Positions 43,776 to 55,599 of a stretch of DNA of 64,000 bases are shown in pieces. The DNA comes from Gonatopus flavifemur (lineage: Eukaryota; Arthropoda; Insecta; Hymenoptera; Dryinidae), in contig JAFFJZ010000026.1 of the NCBI GenBank assembly GCA_018340375.1, positions 1,736,001 to 1,800,000 of the forward strand, in the 5' to 3' direction. Below the pieces are notes generated by a model, which worked only from the letters and a program-made list of their open reading frames with translations, had not been told where the DNA came from and ran no database searches. Positions within the stretch are counted from its first letter, which is position 1; the number at the start of each line of letters is the position of its first letter. The translations under genes were made by a program, and so were the position numbers.

Positions 43776-44485
43776 TTTGAACTTGATCATGGATTCATCA
43801 ATAGATTGGTTTTGGCTGGGTTTCCAACAATTCTTGAAAGTTTCGGATAATTTATCTAAGAATGGTCTTAGCTTACACAATTTATCATAATTTTTATCTC
43901 CTTTTCTCGGTTCTTGACTTTTATCAGCCATGTGTGAATGACTCAGAAGAAATCCAAACCTATTAACCGTCATCAATTTGCATATAAATGGATCATTCAA
44001 TTTTGGATCTGTCGACCAATAATCGCGGTAAGAGGGGGATTTTTTCACGCCCATCATTATATTTATAGCAGAAAACACTAGTAATTTCTCTTTGGTTATT
44101 GAATCAGCTTTAGTGTTTTTCTGTCTCAAGTACAGGCTCGTTTGTTCAACAATTGAATCTAAAAGTTCATGGGGGAACAGACATAAAAATATGTCTAAAG
44201 ATGTGGTAACATCATCTGTAATATTTGGACCGAAAGTTTCAGTATATGGGGAATCATCTTGGGTTTTTCTTTTTCCCGCCCACATAAAATCATTATCATT
44301 GAATTCTTTGTTATCATCATCGAAACGTTCTGAGTCAGGATAATCTTCAGAAAGATTTCTTTCGCCATCACATTCAGTATAATCATTCTCAATATCATTA
44401 TCATCACACAACCCATCGATAAATTCAGCATCACTGGCAATATCAGTTATTTCATCCATATTTCGAAGTTATATGAAGTGATATG

Positions 44486-44986
44486 CCCGAAGGGAACATG
44501 AAGCTTCAGCGAACGTTCAGATTAGATCTGTATAGATCGGTCCAAAGCTTCACAGGAGCTCACTTTTAGATTCACAAACGTTTTACAAAGGTTTTACGAA
44601 GGTTGAAATGTCCGCCTCGAAATACTTTCAAGGAAGATAGATTGAACGTTCATGAAGGTTCATCAAAGGTTTGATGAAGCTTCACAAAAATATCTATACT
44701 TATATTAATTCCTATTGATTTATGTTAATTAATTAATTAATTAATCATGTAAATTTTTATAAATTAATTTAAGTATAGATATTTTTGTAAAGCTTCATCA
44801 AACCTTCGATGAACCTTCATGAACGTTCAATCTATCTTCCTTGAAAGTATTTCAAGGCGGACATTTCAACCTTCGTAAAACCTTTGTGAAACGTTTGTGA
44901 ATCTAAAAGTGAGCTCCTGTGAAGCTTTGGACCGATCTATACAGATCTAATCTGAACGTTCGCTGAAGCTTCATGTTCCCTTCGGG
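44486..44986. mobile_element. 501-bp foldback, GAACGTTC-word family, copy 2
   Basis: CCCGAAGGGAACATGAAGCT at 44486 and its exact inverse at 44967-44986. Almost every base of the two arms pairs up to a short AT-rich loop of TTAATTAATTAA words near 44730. Copy 1, more diverged, is at 18034-18530. It inserted 26 bases upstream of the piggyBac ATG. Confidence 0.85.
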
Positions 44987-45366
44987 TGTCTTGTGCACCA
45001 AATATAAGTGATGTATGAATTTAGTCGTCCCCACGACTGATGGAGAAGAATGCCTTTTCACACAAAAATTTGCGGGAGACAGTTTTTCACAATCCGGTTA
45101 GCCTGCCACACAAACGCGATCCTCAACACGGATAAGTTGTCTTAACTCAATATTAAATAACAATACACATGTCTCAGGTAATACTAATATGTAATACAAA
45201 AATTAATATTTCGATTATAGAAACAAAAAACTAGTTGCGAAGTAGCGATGAAAACCCTAAGTCTATCATGCGTAGAAAATCAATTTTGAGTGGTAAAGCT
45301 TCAAATAAATATTATAATGGTATTTTGCACAAAAATAATAATATTTTGGAATATTTGTATAGATTA
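44987..45366. other. no gene seen
   Basis: No protein-like frame. It may include the 5' end of the piggyBac element, but its TTAA terminus is not evident. Confidence 0.35.
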
Positions 45367-45999
45367 CACAGGCCTACAAAATTGAACTTTTTGTTTGGTC
45401 ATACTTTTCCGAAGTATTTTGGCGCGCTGAATCCGAATCTGGCTTCAAAATTGCATTATTACGTGTGGTTTTTGAGATATTTTAACGTCAAAGTGTGAAA
45501 AACACCGTTTTTCGACATATTTGAGATTACGTGACGTCAGAATGTAATTTTTTCTCATGAAACTAGTAGATGCCCTCAAAATATAATCCATCCCCTTCCG
45601 AATGCCGTTGAGTTTGCTCGAATATCTTTTTTTTTACTGTGACACGACAATTTGAAATTTGTGTGTTCATGGATTTAGTGAATAGGTGAAATAACACAAT
45701 TTTCAAACTGTCGTATCTCAGAGAAAAAAAAAGATATTTGAACAAACCTAATCGCATTTGGAAGAGAATGACTCATATTTTGAGATAATTTGAAGAATAA
45801 TTTGATAAAATGTTCTTAAAGTGTGGAATAATTGAATAAAACGTTTCAAAATCGTGCATTTTCATTTTATTTTACACCTGCGATTTCTTGAAAACTACAG
45901 GTAGCATTAAAAAAATAAGTATATTTCCAGAGTCAGGGTATCGAATATACTCAAAATCTGCTTTAGTTTTAGCGGCACCAAAATCATTGTAGACCTGTG
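45367..45999 (-). mobile_element. Harbinger-like nonautonomous element, copy 2
   Basis: 633 bp, CACAGGCCTACAA ends, TTA on both sides (45364-45366 and 46000-46002). It is nearly identical to 955-1601 in inverted orientation, including the inner palindrome. Confidence 0.8.
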
Positions 46000-46048
46000 T
46001 TATGAAATCTGTACATATTATTATTTTTGCGTGAGTAATTTACGTCCC

Positions 46049-47440
46049 AGATAGCACAAGAGTTCTAAAAATTTTTTCAATCGCCCGTTTGCCCTCACCA
46101 ACCCCTTGATGGGGGTTGAATTTGAAAAATTCGGAAAAATTCAAATGTACGCGTATTTCTATGTTTTTTGGGACGCTAAAACCAAGAATGATAGGGGAAA
46201 AGAATTCCAATCCCTCTCTCACCCGCTAGCTCCCTCCCACCACCCCCTGATGGGGGCTGAATTTGAAACTCACGTAAAAAATTTGAATGTATATGTATTT
46301 CCATATTTTCTGGGACGTTTGAATAAGAAATGATAACAAATAACAAATTTCACCGCTTCGTTATCCGCTAAGAGTAGAACCAAATCATGAATGCATCTGA
46401 TATTTCTATTTCATGAAGTATTGACGTCTACAACATAGGATACTGTTTAACCTGTTGAATCAACAAGTGATTGACTTTGGATCGCCGGAATTTTGAGTAT
46501 TGAGCCCATGAAAGCTTTGGTTCTTCTGTTTTGTCCTGAATCGTTAGCGTAATTCGCTGAGAACGGACTTTCATGTGGATCCTACTAGATTCTTTTGAAT
46601 GATTGTACAGGAGTGTGAGGAGGTAATCGAGTCAGTGGATATTGTTGATTGCAGTCGTTTATGGTCTCAGCATCTTGAAGAACATAGAAATACACATACA
46701 TCTCAATTTTATGAGAAAATTTCAAATTCAACCCTCTTCAAGGCGGTAGTAAGGGGGTACTAGCGGGTAACAGAGGAGTTTAATTTGTTATTTGTTATCA
46801 TTTTTGATTTAAGCGTCCCAAAAAACATGGAAATACACATAGATTCAAACTTTTTTACGTGAGTTTCAAACTCAGCCCTCATCAGGGGGTGGTAGGAGGG
46901 TGCTAGCGGGTGAGAGAGAGGTTGGAATTCTTCGTCCCCATCATTTTTGGTTTCAGCATCCCAAAAAACATACAAATCCACATACATTCGCATTTTTCAT
47001 GAAAATTTAAAATTCAGCCCCCATCAGGAGGCGGTAGGAGGGTGCTAGCTGGTGAGAGAGGATGGCATTGATTTTTTCTTATCATTTTCGGTTTCAGCAT
47101 CCCAAAAAACATACAAATCTACATGGATTTGAATTTCTTACGGAAGTTTCAAATTCAACCCCCAGCAGGGGGTGGTGGCAGGGTGCTAGCGGGTAAGAGA
47201 GGGGTTGGAATTCTTTTTCCTCATCATTTTTGGGTTCAGCGTCCCAAAGAACATAGAAATACACGTACATTTGGATTTTTCCGAATTTTTCAAATTCAAC
47301 CCCCATCAGGGGGTTGGTGAAGGCAAACGGGCGATTGAAAAAATTTTTCATGGTCATATTCGGTCTCAGCGACCTCAAAAACGTAGGGATGATGGGGTCT
47401 ACCCTCTGGTTCATGACAATTTTTTTTGTGTGCCTGTGTT
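46049..47440. mobile_element. foldback with about 142-bp tandem units in its arms
   Basis: Left arm about 46072-46330, right arm about 46730-47345. Units share the words CCCCCATCAGGGGGTGG, GCTAGCGGGTGAGAGAGG and CCAAAAAACATAGAAATACA. CTAGCGGG anchors in the right arm lie at 46760, 46903, 47045 and 47186, that is 141-143 bp apart. The left side begins next to CCCAGATAGCACAAGAG (46049), an end of the CAGCAC type whose own element seems cut by this one. The short frames are all repeat-derived. Confidence 0.65.
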
Positions 47441-47954
47441 ATTCAATGAATACGGCTTTTTTTCATTGTTTATTCATTTAAATCACAATTTGTAAAACGA
47501 TTGACGATGTATACGCGATGCCGAATACTTCCTAAGTCCTTATCTAAATCAAATTGAAAAAAAAAACTGGGGGAAAAAGCGTTATATTGTCTCTGGTTAA
47601 CTGTAAACTTAAAACACATTGAGGTGGCTATTATAATAGCCACCATGCCTCAAAGGGTTATATCACATAAAAAAAATATATTATATTATCGTTTATCATT
47701 TTTACTGATAAAAATTTAGCGAAAAGTTGAACCATGTTACTAAACATGTCTGAAAGTACCTTCAGCGAAAAATTGTTTCAAACATTCAAATGTTCGTACA
47801 TATCTTCCGTCCGTTCCCCCTGATTATATCGCTGGCTAGCGGTCGAATTTGAAGTTATTGATACATGCTGTAATGATACAGCTATAGAATACGCTCCTCA
47901 AATATAATCTGTCCGACTTGGGTCACCCTGTGTATGTATGTATGTATGTATATA
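47441..47954. other. no gene; TATG microsatellite at 47932-47952
   Basis: AT-rich with no recognisable frame. GTATGTATGTATGTATGTATA lies directly at the border of the next element. Confidence 0.4.
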
Positions 47955-48514
47955 CTGGGTAATTCAAAATTGCCGCACACTTTTCTGACAGCAGATTCTT
48001 GATGGAATTCTGGAAAGATTTTGGTCCGGAATACTCAGATCTGATTCTCAGATCCGGAGATATGAGCATTTTTGAATTTTTTGTTAAATCCAAATACCTC
48101 GGAAGCACCATATTTATGACTTTTGAATCCACCACCATTCACGGAGTCAGATCATGGGATATCCCTGGAGAAAAAGAAATCTCATTTGGCTTCCTTAGTT
48201 GTGGAGTTATAGCGGTTTGGAATTTTTTGCATTCCAGCCAATCAGAATTCAAGAACTTTGAATGGCTATAACTTCACAAGGAAGGAAGCTAAATGAAATT
48301 GATTTTTTCCAGGGAACCCCGTGATCTGACTCAGAGAATGGTGTTGGATTGAAAAGTCATAAATATGGTACTTCCGAGATATTTGGATTTTTTTATAAAT
48401 TCAAAAATGCCCATATCCCCGGATCTGAGGATCAGATCTGAATATTCCGGAGCAAAATCTTTCCAGAATTTCATCAACAATCTGGTCTCAAAACGGCAAT
48501 TTTGAATCACCCAA
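47955..48514. mobile_element. 560-bp foldback, CTGGGTAATTCAAAATTGCC ends
   Basis: The right end is the inverse GGCAATTTTGAATCACCCA. TA is on both sides (47953-47954 and 48515-48516). The arms match almost throughout (GGATCTGAGAATCAGATC, AAATACCTCGGAAGCACC). The loop lies around 48230. No coding. Confidence 0.75.
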
Positions 48515-48524
48515 TATATACATA

Positions 48525-50197
48525 CAGGGTGGCGCAAAAGTCTGGAAACACCCCCATAACTTTTGAACGGGTCATGATAAATGGGTCAAATTTTTCGTTC
48601 ATCAAAGGAGGGATCAAGGGCTATCTTAACGGCGGACCTTGAGTTCCCCAGCCCTGTAGGGGGCGTTGGGGGCGGGGGGAACGGGACAAAAATCTCAAAT
48701 AAGATGGGGAGGCTTGTGATACGGCGTTCGATAGGTTTTTCCAACCCAAATCCAGCGGTTTTTTGTTTTTCGAAATCGGATCATTTTTCGCTGAGTTTTC
48801 GTAATTTTGATACTCTGATGTGGCAAAATCTGGAAACACCCCCATAACTTTTGAACGGGGCATGATAATTGCATCAAATTTTTTTTTAATCGGAGGAGGG
48901 ATCAAGGGCTATCTTAACGGCGGACCTTGAGTTCCTCAGCCCTGTAGGGGGCGTTGAAGGTGGGGGGGAACGGGGCGCAAATCTCAAATGAGACGGGGAG
49001 GCTTGTGATACGGCATTCGATAGGGTTTTCCAACCCAAATCCAGCGGTTTTTTGTTTTTCGAAATCGGATCATTTTTCGCTGAGTTTTCGTAATTTTGAT
49101 ACTCTGATGTGGCAAAGTCTGGGAACACCCCCTTCACTTTTGTACGGGGCATGATAATTGCATCAAATTTTTTTTTAATCGGAAGTTTTCTTATCCCAAT
49201 CTTCGCATTACCCAGAATCAACGGCGTGGACGTGGCGGGAACCTGATTCCTTGTGTGTGTTTGTGTGTGTGAGGAGGTGAGAGTGTGGGTGTAGGTGGGT
49301 GTCGATGTGTGTGGTTGTGTGTGGGATTGTGTGTGTGTGAGGGTGGGTGGGTGGTTCGGTCGTATGGGCCTGTGCGACCCACACACAACCACCCATACTC
49401 ACACACACCAACGCCCAAACACAACGACACACATGCACGCACACACACACCCACACAAACCTACTCACACACAATGAAGGAATCAAATTCCCGACACGTC
49501 CATGCCGTTGATTCTGGGTAATGGCAAGATTGGGATAGACATAACCTCCGATTCAAAAAAAATTTGATCCAATTATCATGCCCCGTTCAAAAGTTAAGGG
49601 GGTGTTTCCAGACTCTGCCACATCAGAGTATCAAAATTACGATAACTCAGCGAAAAATGATCCGATTCCAAAAAATAAGAATCCGCTGGATTCGGATTGG
49701 AAACCCCTATCAAATGACGTATCACAAGCGCCCCAATCTGATTTGAGATTTTGGCCCCCTTTCTCCCCCATCGTTCTCTACAGGGCTGGGGAACTCAAGG
49801 TCCCCCGTTAAGATAGCTCTTGGTCCCTCCTTTGATTAAAGAAAAATTTGACCCAATTATCATGCCCCGTTCAAAAGTTATAGGGGTGTTTCCAGACTTT
49901 GCCACATCAGAGTATTAAAATTACGATAACTCAGCGAAAAATGATCAGATTTCAAAAAATAAAAAACCGCTGGATTTGGATTAGGAACCCCCATCGAATG
50001 ACGTATCACAAGCCCTCTTGTCTCATTTGAGATTTTGGCCCCCCTTCCCCTCTCATCGTCCCCTACAGGGCTGGGGAACTCAAAGTACCCCGTGACCATA
50101 GCCCTTGATCCCTCCTTTAATTGAAAAAAAATTTGATCCAATTATCATGCCCCGTTCAAAAGTTATGGGGGTGTTTCCAGACTTTTGCACCACCCTG
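48525..50197. mobile_element. 1673-bp foldback, CAGGGTGGCGCAAAAGTCTG ends, GT/CA centre
   Basis: TA lies on both sides (48523-48524 and 50198-50199). Each arm holds two or more units of about 300 bp with CCCCCATAACTTTTGAACGG, CTTGAGTTCC.CAGCCCTGTAG and GGTTTTTTGTTTTTCGAAAT-type words. Left units are direct and right units are inverted. The centre is a GT-rich run (49245-49355) facing a CA-rich run (49375-49470), so even the microsatellites are complementary. Long frames here (for example 48886-49392 minus) are repeat-derived. Confidence 0.8.
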
Positions 50198-50204
50198 TAT
50201 ACAT

Positions 50205-50411
50205 ATATATATATACCCACACAACACAGCCATGTCCCAAACTCCCGTGATGTCAGTTCCAAAAGAATTCTTTGAGAATTTATTTTGAATACCAGGGACT
50301 CGTGAAGAACTTATTCTGGACTGTCATAACGGGGATTTTTAAAAAATCCCACGATGAATTCATAAGGAATTCTTTGAGAACATATCGGAACCAGCGGGCT
50401 GTATAAGTGTA
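50205..50411. repeat. GAATTC-word MITE fragment
   Basis: From CCCACACAACACAG to GCGGGCTGTATAAG, with AAGAATTCTTTGAG and GGAATTCTTTGAG words and a GGGATTTTTAAAAAATCCC palindrome. It is like the elements at 32109 and 54345. Confidence 0.45.
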
Positions 50412-50417
50412 CATTTA

Positions 50418-50988
50418 CAGGGTGTTTCAGAACTCGCTGAAACTGGCTGGAGGAATTGTTCTCTAGTGAAAACTAAGAAGATTGGTCTTTAGATCAAGTC
50501 GATCCGACGCTTAGTTCTCGAGATATGAGCATTTTTAGATTTTTCTTCAAACCCAAATCATCCAACAGCATTATGTGCTACGTACTGGAGCTTGATACCA
50601 TTCGCTCAGTTGGAAAACGGCGGATCTCTGGAAAAAAAATTGAACTATCCTATCATTTTTTGTTCCAGAGCTACAGTGATTTGAAGTTGCTGGGTTCTGA
50701 TTGGCTGAGAGCTCAAAAATTTCAAATCGCTGTAGCTCTGGAACAAAGAATGATAGGATAGTTCAATTTTTTTCTCAGAGATCCGCCGTTTTCCAACTTA
50801 GCGAATGGTGTCAAGCTCCAGTACGTAGCACATGATGCTGTTGAGTGATTTGGATTTGAAAAAAAATCTGAAAATGCTCATATCTCGAGAACTAAGCGTC
50901 GGATCGACTTGATCCAAAGACCAATCTTCTTAGTTTTCACTAGAGAACAATCCCTCCAGCCAGTTCCAGCGAGTTCTGAAACACGCTG
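50418..50988. mobile_element. 571-bp foldback, CAGGGTGTTTCAGAACTCGC ends
   Basis: TA on both sides (50416-50417 and 50989-50990). The arms pair through GACGCTTAGTTCTCGAGATA, AACAGCAT and TGAACTATCCTATCATT. The loop is near 50700. Confidence 0.8.
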
Positions 50989-50990
50989 TA

Positions 50991-52282
50991 TATATATATA
51001 CATATGAATACATAGGAATTATACATGTTCCCATGTCCCAATCAAACAAAAAGGGGATTGGGACAGAATCTCCCGTCAAAAATGTCCCTGGACAAAATAT
51101 CTCGCCCAGAATATCCCGGTCTCGGAATGTCCCGAGACATAATTTCCCCCGTCAAAATATCCCGGGGATAAAGTGAGTATGTTTCCGTTGACAAGATTTC
51201 AGAACATCTTATTTTTTGGATATGTTTTCTAATTGTATATAAGTATGTACAATAGTATGTAACTGGTGTATAAAATGTATTCGGTTGAGTGTACATTTTC
51301 GTTTGATTATGTCGAAGATGCTCTTTCTTGAATTTCAGTTTATTCTTTTGTGGGAATGTATTTCTGTCTGTATGTGTTCGTATATCATTTGTTGGTGTTG
51401 TTGAAGATACTGTCTGTTTAGTTCATGTTATTGCGAGTTACGGATTGTGTGTGAATGAGGTATTGATTAAGTGGCATGTGTATGTGAATGATTGTGATGG
51501 GACGTGGTTCAACGGTGCTTCGGGGGTCTCTTGCTGGAAGTAGTGTAATGTATACTGTGCACGTTACTATATAACCGTGCCTCTGCAATTAATCGCAAGT
51601 CAAGAAGGTGGAAAATTATTAATTTCTAATAGTTATGTGTCCGGCAAGCATGAAATTCTTCGTAATTGTGTTGCATGGCGATATACAATGTACTCACGAT
51701 TGAAGTGCTCAGCGCGGTTGTATACATCGGATGAGAATGCTGGAAGTGGTAAGCGAGTGTTCGCTTTATTTTGTTTGATTAGGCGTATGTGTGTTGGGAA
51801 AAATTTTGCTGTCATGTGAATGAGCTATGTGAATAAGATGTTTTTACGTTTGTAGGTGTTGTTACGGAGAGTACGGGAATTCACCCAGCAAACACTGCAC
51901 TGATGGCCCTGTACTGGGTCTTCAATAAATGCCAGCAATAGCTTCGATGGTCCTCCATTGGCAGCCTTTGATGGCCCAGCGCGTATAAGTTCCACCGGCC
52001 AGCATTCGGACACATAACATTCAACCAACACCGTATGCCTTCATTGAATCGCCAAACTTCATTCACTGATTGAATATGAATGTCAAGACACGAATTCATT
52101 GTGAATTCAATATTATTTTGGAGAAGAATAAAAAACGATGAATTTATTGAAGACTATAAAATGAAAAAAGAATTTATTGGATGAATGGTATACATGTTTC
52201 TGAACCATTTGGGGATGGTATAAAGGATGATAGGCAATAAGTTCCAGGATTTCTGAACATCACATTCACAAAGTTTCTCAAA
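50991..52282. other. no gene recognised; short TATCCCGG repeats at 51055-51180
   Basis: At 51055-51180 the words AATATCCCGG, AATGTCCCGAG and GACAAAATATC repeat every 17-20 bases. Frames at 51328-51819 lack motifs and have no splice support. GCCAGCAATAG and ATGGCCCTG words near 51900-51980 have no partner. Confidence 0.4.
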
Positions 52283-52978
52283 CAGGGTGTCTAGCATCCG
52301 GGGAATCCGGGAAATGTACGGGAATTTTTTGAGAAATCCGGAATTCATAGGATGAAACAAAACATATTTTCAATTTTTGTAATGTGTCTGTTCAAATATA
52401 TTTTCGGTCATATCTTTTATGATACTCATTAGGAATCTTCAAAATGAAGCTGGCAGACGTGAACCAGCAGACAGCGTATATTGAACCGAGCCAATGTGCA
52501 TTTGAATTTTTCTAAAGTACACATTCTCAGAGATTAGGACCCACAAATTTCATTGATACAGGTTTCATCACTCTACGAAAATTTTTCAATTAGCTAGAGT
52601 CTACGTCATCTGCTAGCTTCAGTTTCATATCTTCAAATACTTCCTAGAACAGTATTATGAGTGGAGAACTTATCCAATTTTTTTATATAAATCATTGAAA
52701 AATTGTCAAAACGGCGTTTGGAAATATCAAATCTTCATTGGAAATTGCTTCTAAAACCAAGAAGGCGCGGCAACTGAAATGAATAATAATTTCGTACATG
52801 AAAAAATCGAGATTATTAATATTCACAAAAATGATTGTCAATTTGGGACAAAAGATCATCGCTGTACAATATCCGTAGTGAGTTCATCAAAAGTTCGTAG
52901 TGGAAATACTGAAATTTTATAGTTTTATTGTTCTTGCAATAAAAAACCTTATAGTTTTACTTATAGTAAAACTATAAA

Positions 52979-53182
52979 CACTGAGAGAAAAGAAAGCGTA
53001 AAAATTACAATCTTCATTAACAAATTGAAGACATCGCACACAATAGAAGATAATCGCTCAACATCAGTTCAATAAATTACTACTTGAATAGTAATTTTCG
53101 TCATTCAAATGGAAATTTATTCAATATCGAAAAATTATCCTCTATTGTCCGCGATGTCTCCATTCTTTTTTCCTCTCAGTGT
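52979..53182. mobile_element. about 200-bp MITE, CACTGAGAG ends
   Basis: CACTGAGAGAAAAGAAAGCG at the left and CTTTTTTCCTCTCAGTG at the right. Inner words ATCGCACACAATAGA / TCTATTGTCCGCGAT are inverted. It is a relative of the element at 15996. Confidence 0.6.
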
Positions 53183-53309
53183 ATGTTGAGGGGAGTGACA
53201 TATAAGTTTCAAAAGCAAAACAGCATATTTTTTTCAATTTTTTTTCCAATAGTGTAAAAGAATTTTTCATCCAAAGTTTGAGGCATCTAGAAAAGTTAGG
53301 GATGCACAC

Positions 53310-53805
53310 GATATATCGGTCGAGAGTGAGGAATAACCCTAGTAACACAACATTCGGAAAGCATGCCGAGAATATTCACAGCACATGCATAGGACATTCA
53401 ATGTGCTAAAAAGGTTCGCAGAACATGCTATGGACATTCGTGTGTTACTTGAGAATCGATTATCTTAATTCTTACATATTCCCATGAAATATTTAACGCA
53501 TGGATTTTCGACTTTGTGCATAATGGAACGGAATAATAGATCATCTTGGTCTTATGCACAAAATGAACCAAAATATGCTTCCGATGTCATTTCGATATAT
53601 AGATTTCGCAAAATCGGTATATTGAAATGATATCGGAAGCATATTTTGGTTTATTTTGTTCATAAGACCAAGATGGAAGATCCATTATTTCGTTTCATTA
53701 TGTACAAAGTCGGAAATCCATGCGTTAAATGTTTCATTGGAACATATAAGATTTGAGATAATCAATTATTTCTCAATTTCGACCGATATATAGAACAGTA
53801 ACATT
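53310..53805. repeat. palindrome with a nested TAGTAACAC MITE
   Basis: Arms pair from GATATATCGGTCGAGA to its inverse near 53800. They continue through CATGGATTT..GACTTTGTGCATAATG and TCTTGGTCTTATG. The left arm is interrupted at 53337-53453 by CCTAGTAACACAACATTCGG..GAATGTCC-type sequence ending GTGTTACTTGAG. Confidence 0.65.
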
Positions 53806-54043
53806 TGAACAATATTTTCCAAAATTTTGAACTGAAAATTTTGAAAACTTAGCCGATGGGGGTTGATTTTCGGATACTTCTCGAAAAAAAGTACCCTCGC
53901 AGTGAATACGATAACTTCCCTCTCTTAGAGTTTCACTCCGATCAACTTTCAGAACTTCAGGGAAATATCCTTGAAATTTTGAATTACCAGATCAAAAAAT
54001 AAAAAAACCATCAATTTTTTGAAATTTCGAAACCTATTTCACC

Positions 54044-54300
54044 CCTTAAAGTGATACCAACGACCCCTGCAGATACGACCAGAACCATTGGTTCGAAAAG
54101 GACACGACCGAAACTATTCTAACAAAATATTCGAAAATGGAGCAATAAAATCGAAATATCGCTCTATATACACTTTTTTCAAACAATAAAAATGGTCTTT
54201 ATAGAGCGATATTTCGATTTTTGTTTTTCATTTTCGAATATTCTGTCAGAAAAGATTTGGCTCGGGTTGTATCGTCAAGGATCGCTGGTATCCCCTTAAG
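54044..54300. repeat. 257-bp palindrome
   Basis: CTTAAAGTGATACCAACGAC pairs with GGATCGCTGGTATCCCCTTAAG. Inner AAATCGAAATATCGCTCTATA pairs exactly with its inverse around a centre near 54170. Confidence 0.65.
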
Positions 54301-54344
54301 TTCATCAAAAACATCCTCCAGCGATACTCTTCTTCTGTGAATTC

Positions 54345-54560
54345 ACGCATGGCACGAACTTGTCCCTAATGAACTTCCATTATGTCAGTTCCGAAAGAAT
54401 TGATTAAGAAATCTTGATAATTCTTTGGGAATCCATTTTGAATACCAGGGACCCATGAAGAACTCGCACTGAACTATTATAATGAGGACTCTTAAAGAAT
54501 CCTACGATGGATTCATGAAGAACTTTTTATGAATTTATCGGGACGAGCGTGCTGTATGGC
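54345..54560. mobile_element. GAATTC-word MITE, CAGCAC-type ends
   Basis: Left CATGGCACGAACTTGTCCC, right GGGACGAGCGTGCTGTATGG. The interior has GAATTCTTTGGG-like and ATGAAGAACTC words. Confidence 0.45.
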
Positions 54561-55599
54561 TTGATAGTCACTTTTTCAATTATTAATAGTTCCACAGTGT
54601 GTCTAGTCCGGGAATTTTCGTTTGTTTAATTGGTCATTTCGTTCAACCTGGGATTTTAATTGACCGATTCCGATGGAATTCCCTGTCTTCCCGTGCATCG
54701 TGAATTCCCAATTAAATACATATCTGATTCTACAGTAATCGTGAAATCACATTCGATTTGAATTTGAATGGATCACATATAATTGCAAACACGGGAATGA
54801 AGTTTCTTTCCCAATATTTTCACAAATATGATGGGTTTTCTCCGTATGGAAATATTCCGCTGGATTATTCTGAATGAATGATCTTTGAATACAATATTGT
54901 TATTTAAGTAAGTCATTCTTCAAGTTAAGTTTTGATTTTCAAGTGTGTTTTATAAGATTTGTTATTGTTTGAAGTATTGATGTGATTGCTTAACAATTCG
55001 GAAAACCGCTTCCAATGTGATACGCTGTATTTATTGTAAAAAAGATGAGAGTTTTTAATTGTAAAGTTATTGATGATTTGAACTCACGGAAAAAATTAAT
55101 GAATACATCCATTCCAAGGATAAGATGAAGTTTTTTTTTTTATTTTCTTCTTATTTAGAGTCGATGTTTCAATTCTGAAAGTTTCATGTTCTGATTATGG
55201 TGGTTTGTTGTTTTTGAGTTCGTTAATTATTGATCGGTATTCAAAAAATTGTAATAATAGAGAGTAAAAATTGAATCATGTTGACAGTTTCTATGTTCGA
55301 AAACGATTATTATTGCAAAAGGAAATATTGACATGTATATCACTATAAATCCGGGAAATTTGAATTCTACCCGGAAAATATCCGGGAAGTGTCCGGGGAT
55401 TTTAACGTTGGTGATTACTAGACACCCTGAGACAATTGAGGGAAAAACCGATGAGTGCCTTTCCATATATCCCCGGATATCTGAACTGTTCAAAATGCGA
55501 GCGAAGCAAGCATATATGGGCTACGATCCATTCAAAATGAGCGGAGCGAATTTCAAAGGGGGTCGGACTGCTGATCGAAGCGAAGCAGTCAGGGGGCGG

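Larger units (their letters stand above)
42394..44459 (-). pseudogene. piggyBac-type transposase broken by two MITEs
   Basis: It starts at the ATG at 44459 with an acidic N-terminus (rich in Asp and Glu). The DDE-type core follows: the first catalytic Asp is in SIDESMIKFK, just before the hairpin insertion at 43648-43775. After it come SSLKQYMPNKPIKRG, FFDNFFTGLDL (second Asp), MGYVDRSDYL (third Asp) and KKWWHRMFW. The C-terminal Cys-rich domain begins CAFCSTK and is cut by the 275-bp MITE at 42471-42745. It continues on the other side (CSTCNVPLC.. and a final TGA at 42394). Both breaks are simple insertions, and otherwise the frame is open. All motifs are of the piggyBac family, which inserts at TTAA. 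Confidence 0.88.
52283..55429. mobile_element. 3.1-kb element with CAGGGTGTCTAG ends
   Basis: CAGGGTGTCTAGCATCCGGGG at 52283 and its outline inverse ATTACTAGACACCCTG at 55414-55429. The subterminal zones are rich in TCCGGGAAAT words. No matching target duplication was seen. The interior has a palindrome (53310-53805, CGATATATCGGTCGA arms), itself split by a TAGTAACAC-ended MITE (53337-53453). It also has a second palindrome at 54044-54300 and a GAATTC-word MITE at 54345-54560. No transposase. Confidence 0.5.

Noticed and set aside
955..45999. One giant inverted duplication linking 0.95-1.60 with 45.4-46.0 kb and 1.8-8.9 with 55.6-57.1 kb
   Set aside because: The pairs are not concentric and each has its own target duplication or limits, so they are independent element copies.
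48886..49392. 168-codon minus-strand frame with Thr/His/Pro repeats
   Set aside because: It runs through the foldback units and a CA/GT microsatellite, which creates the His-Thr repeats.
52283..55429. hAT assignment for the CAGGGTGTCTAG element
   Set aside because: The ends look hAT-like, but the flanking 8 bases do not match, so only a neutral call is made.
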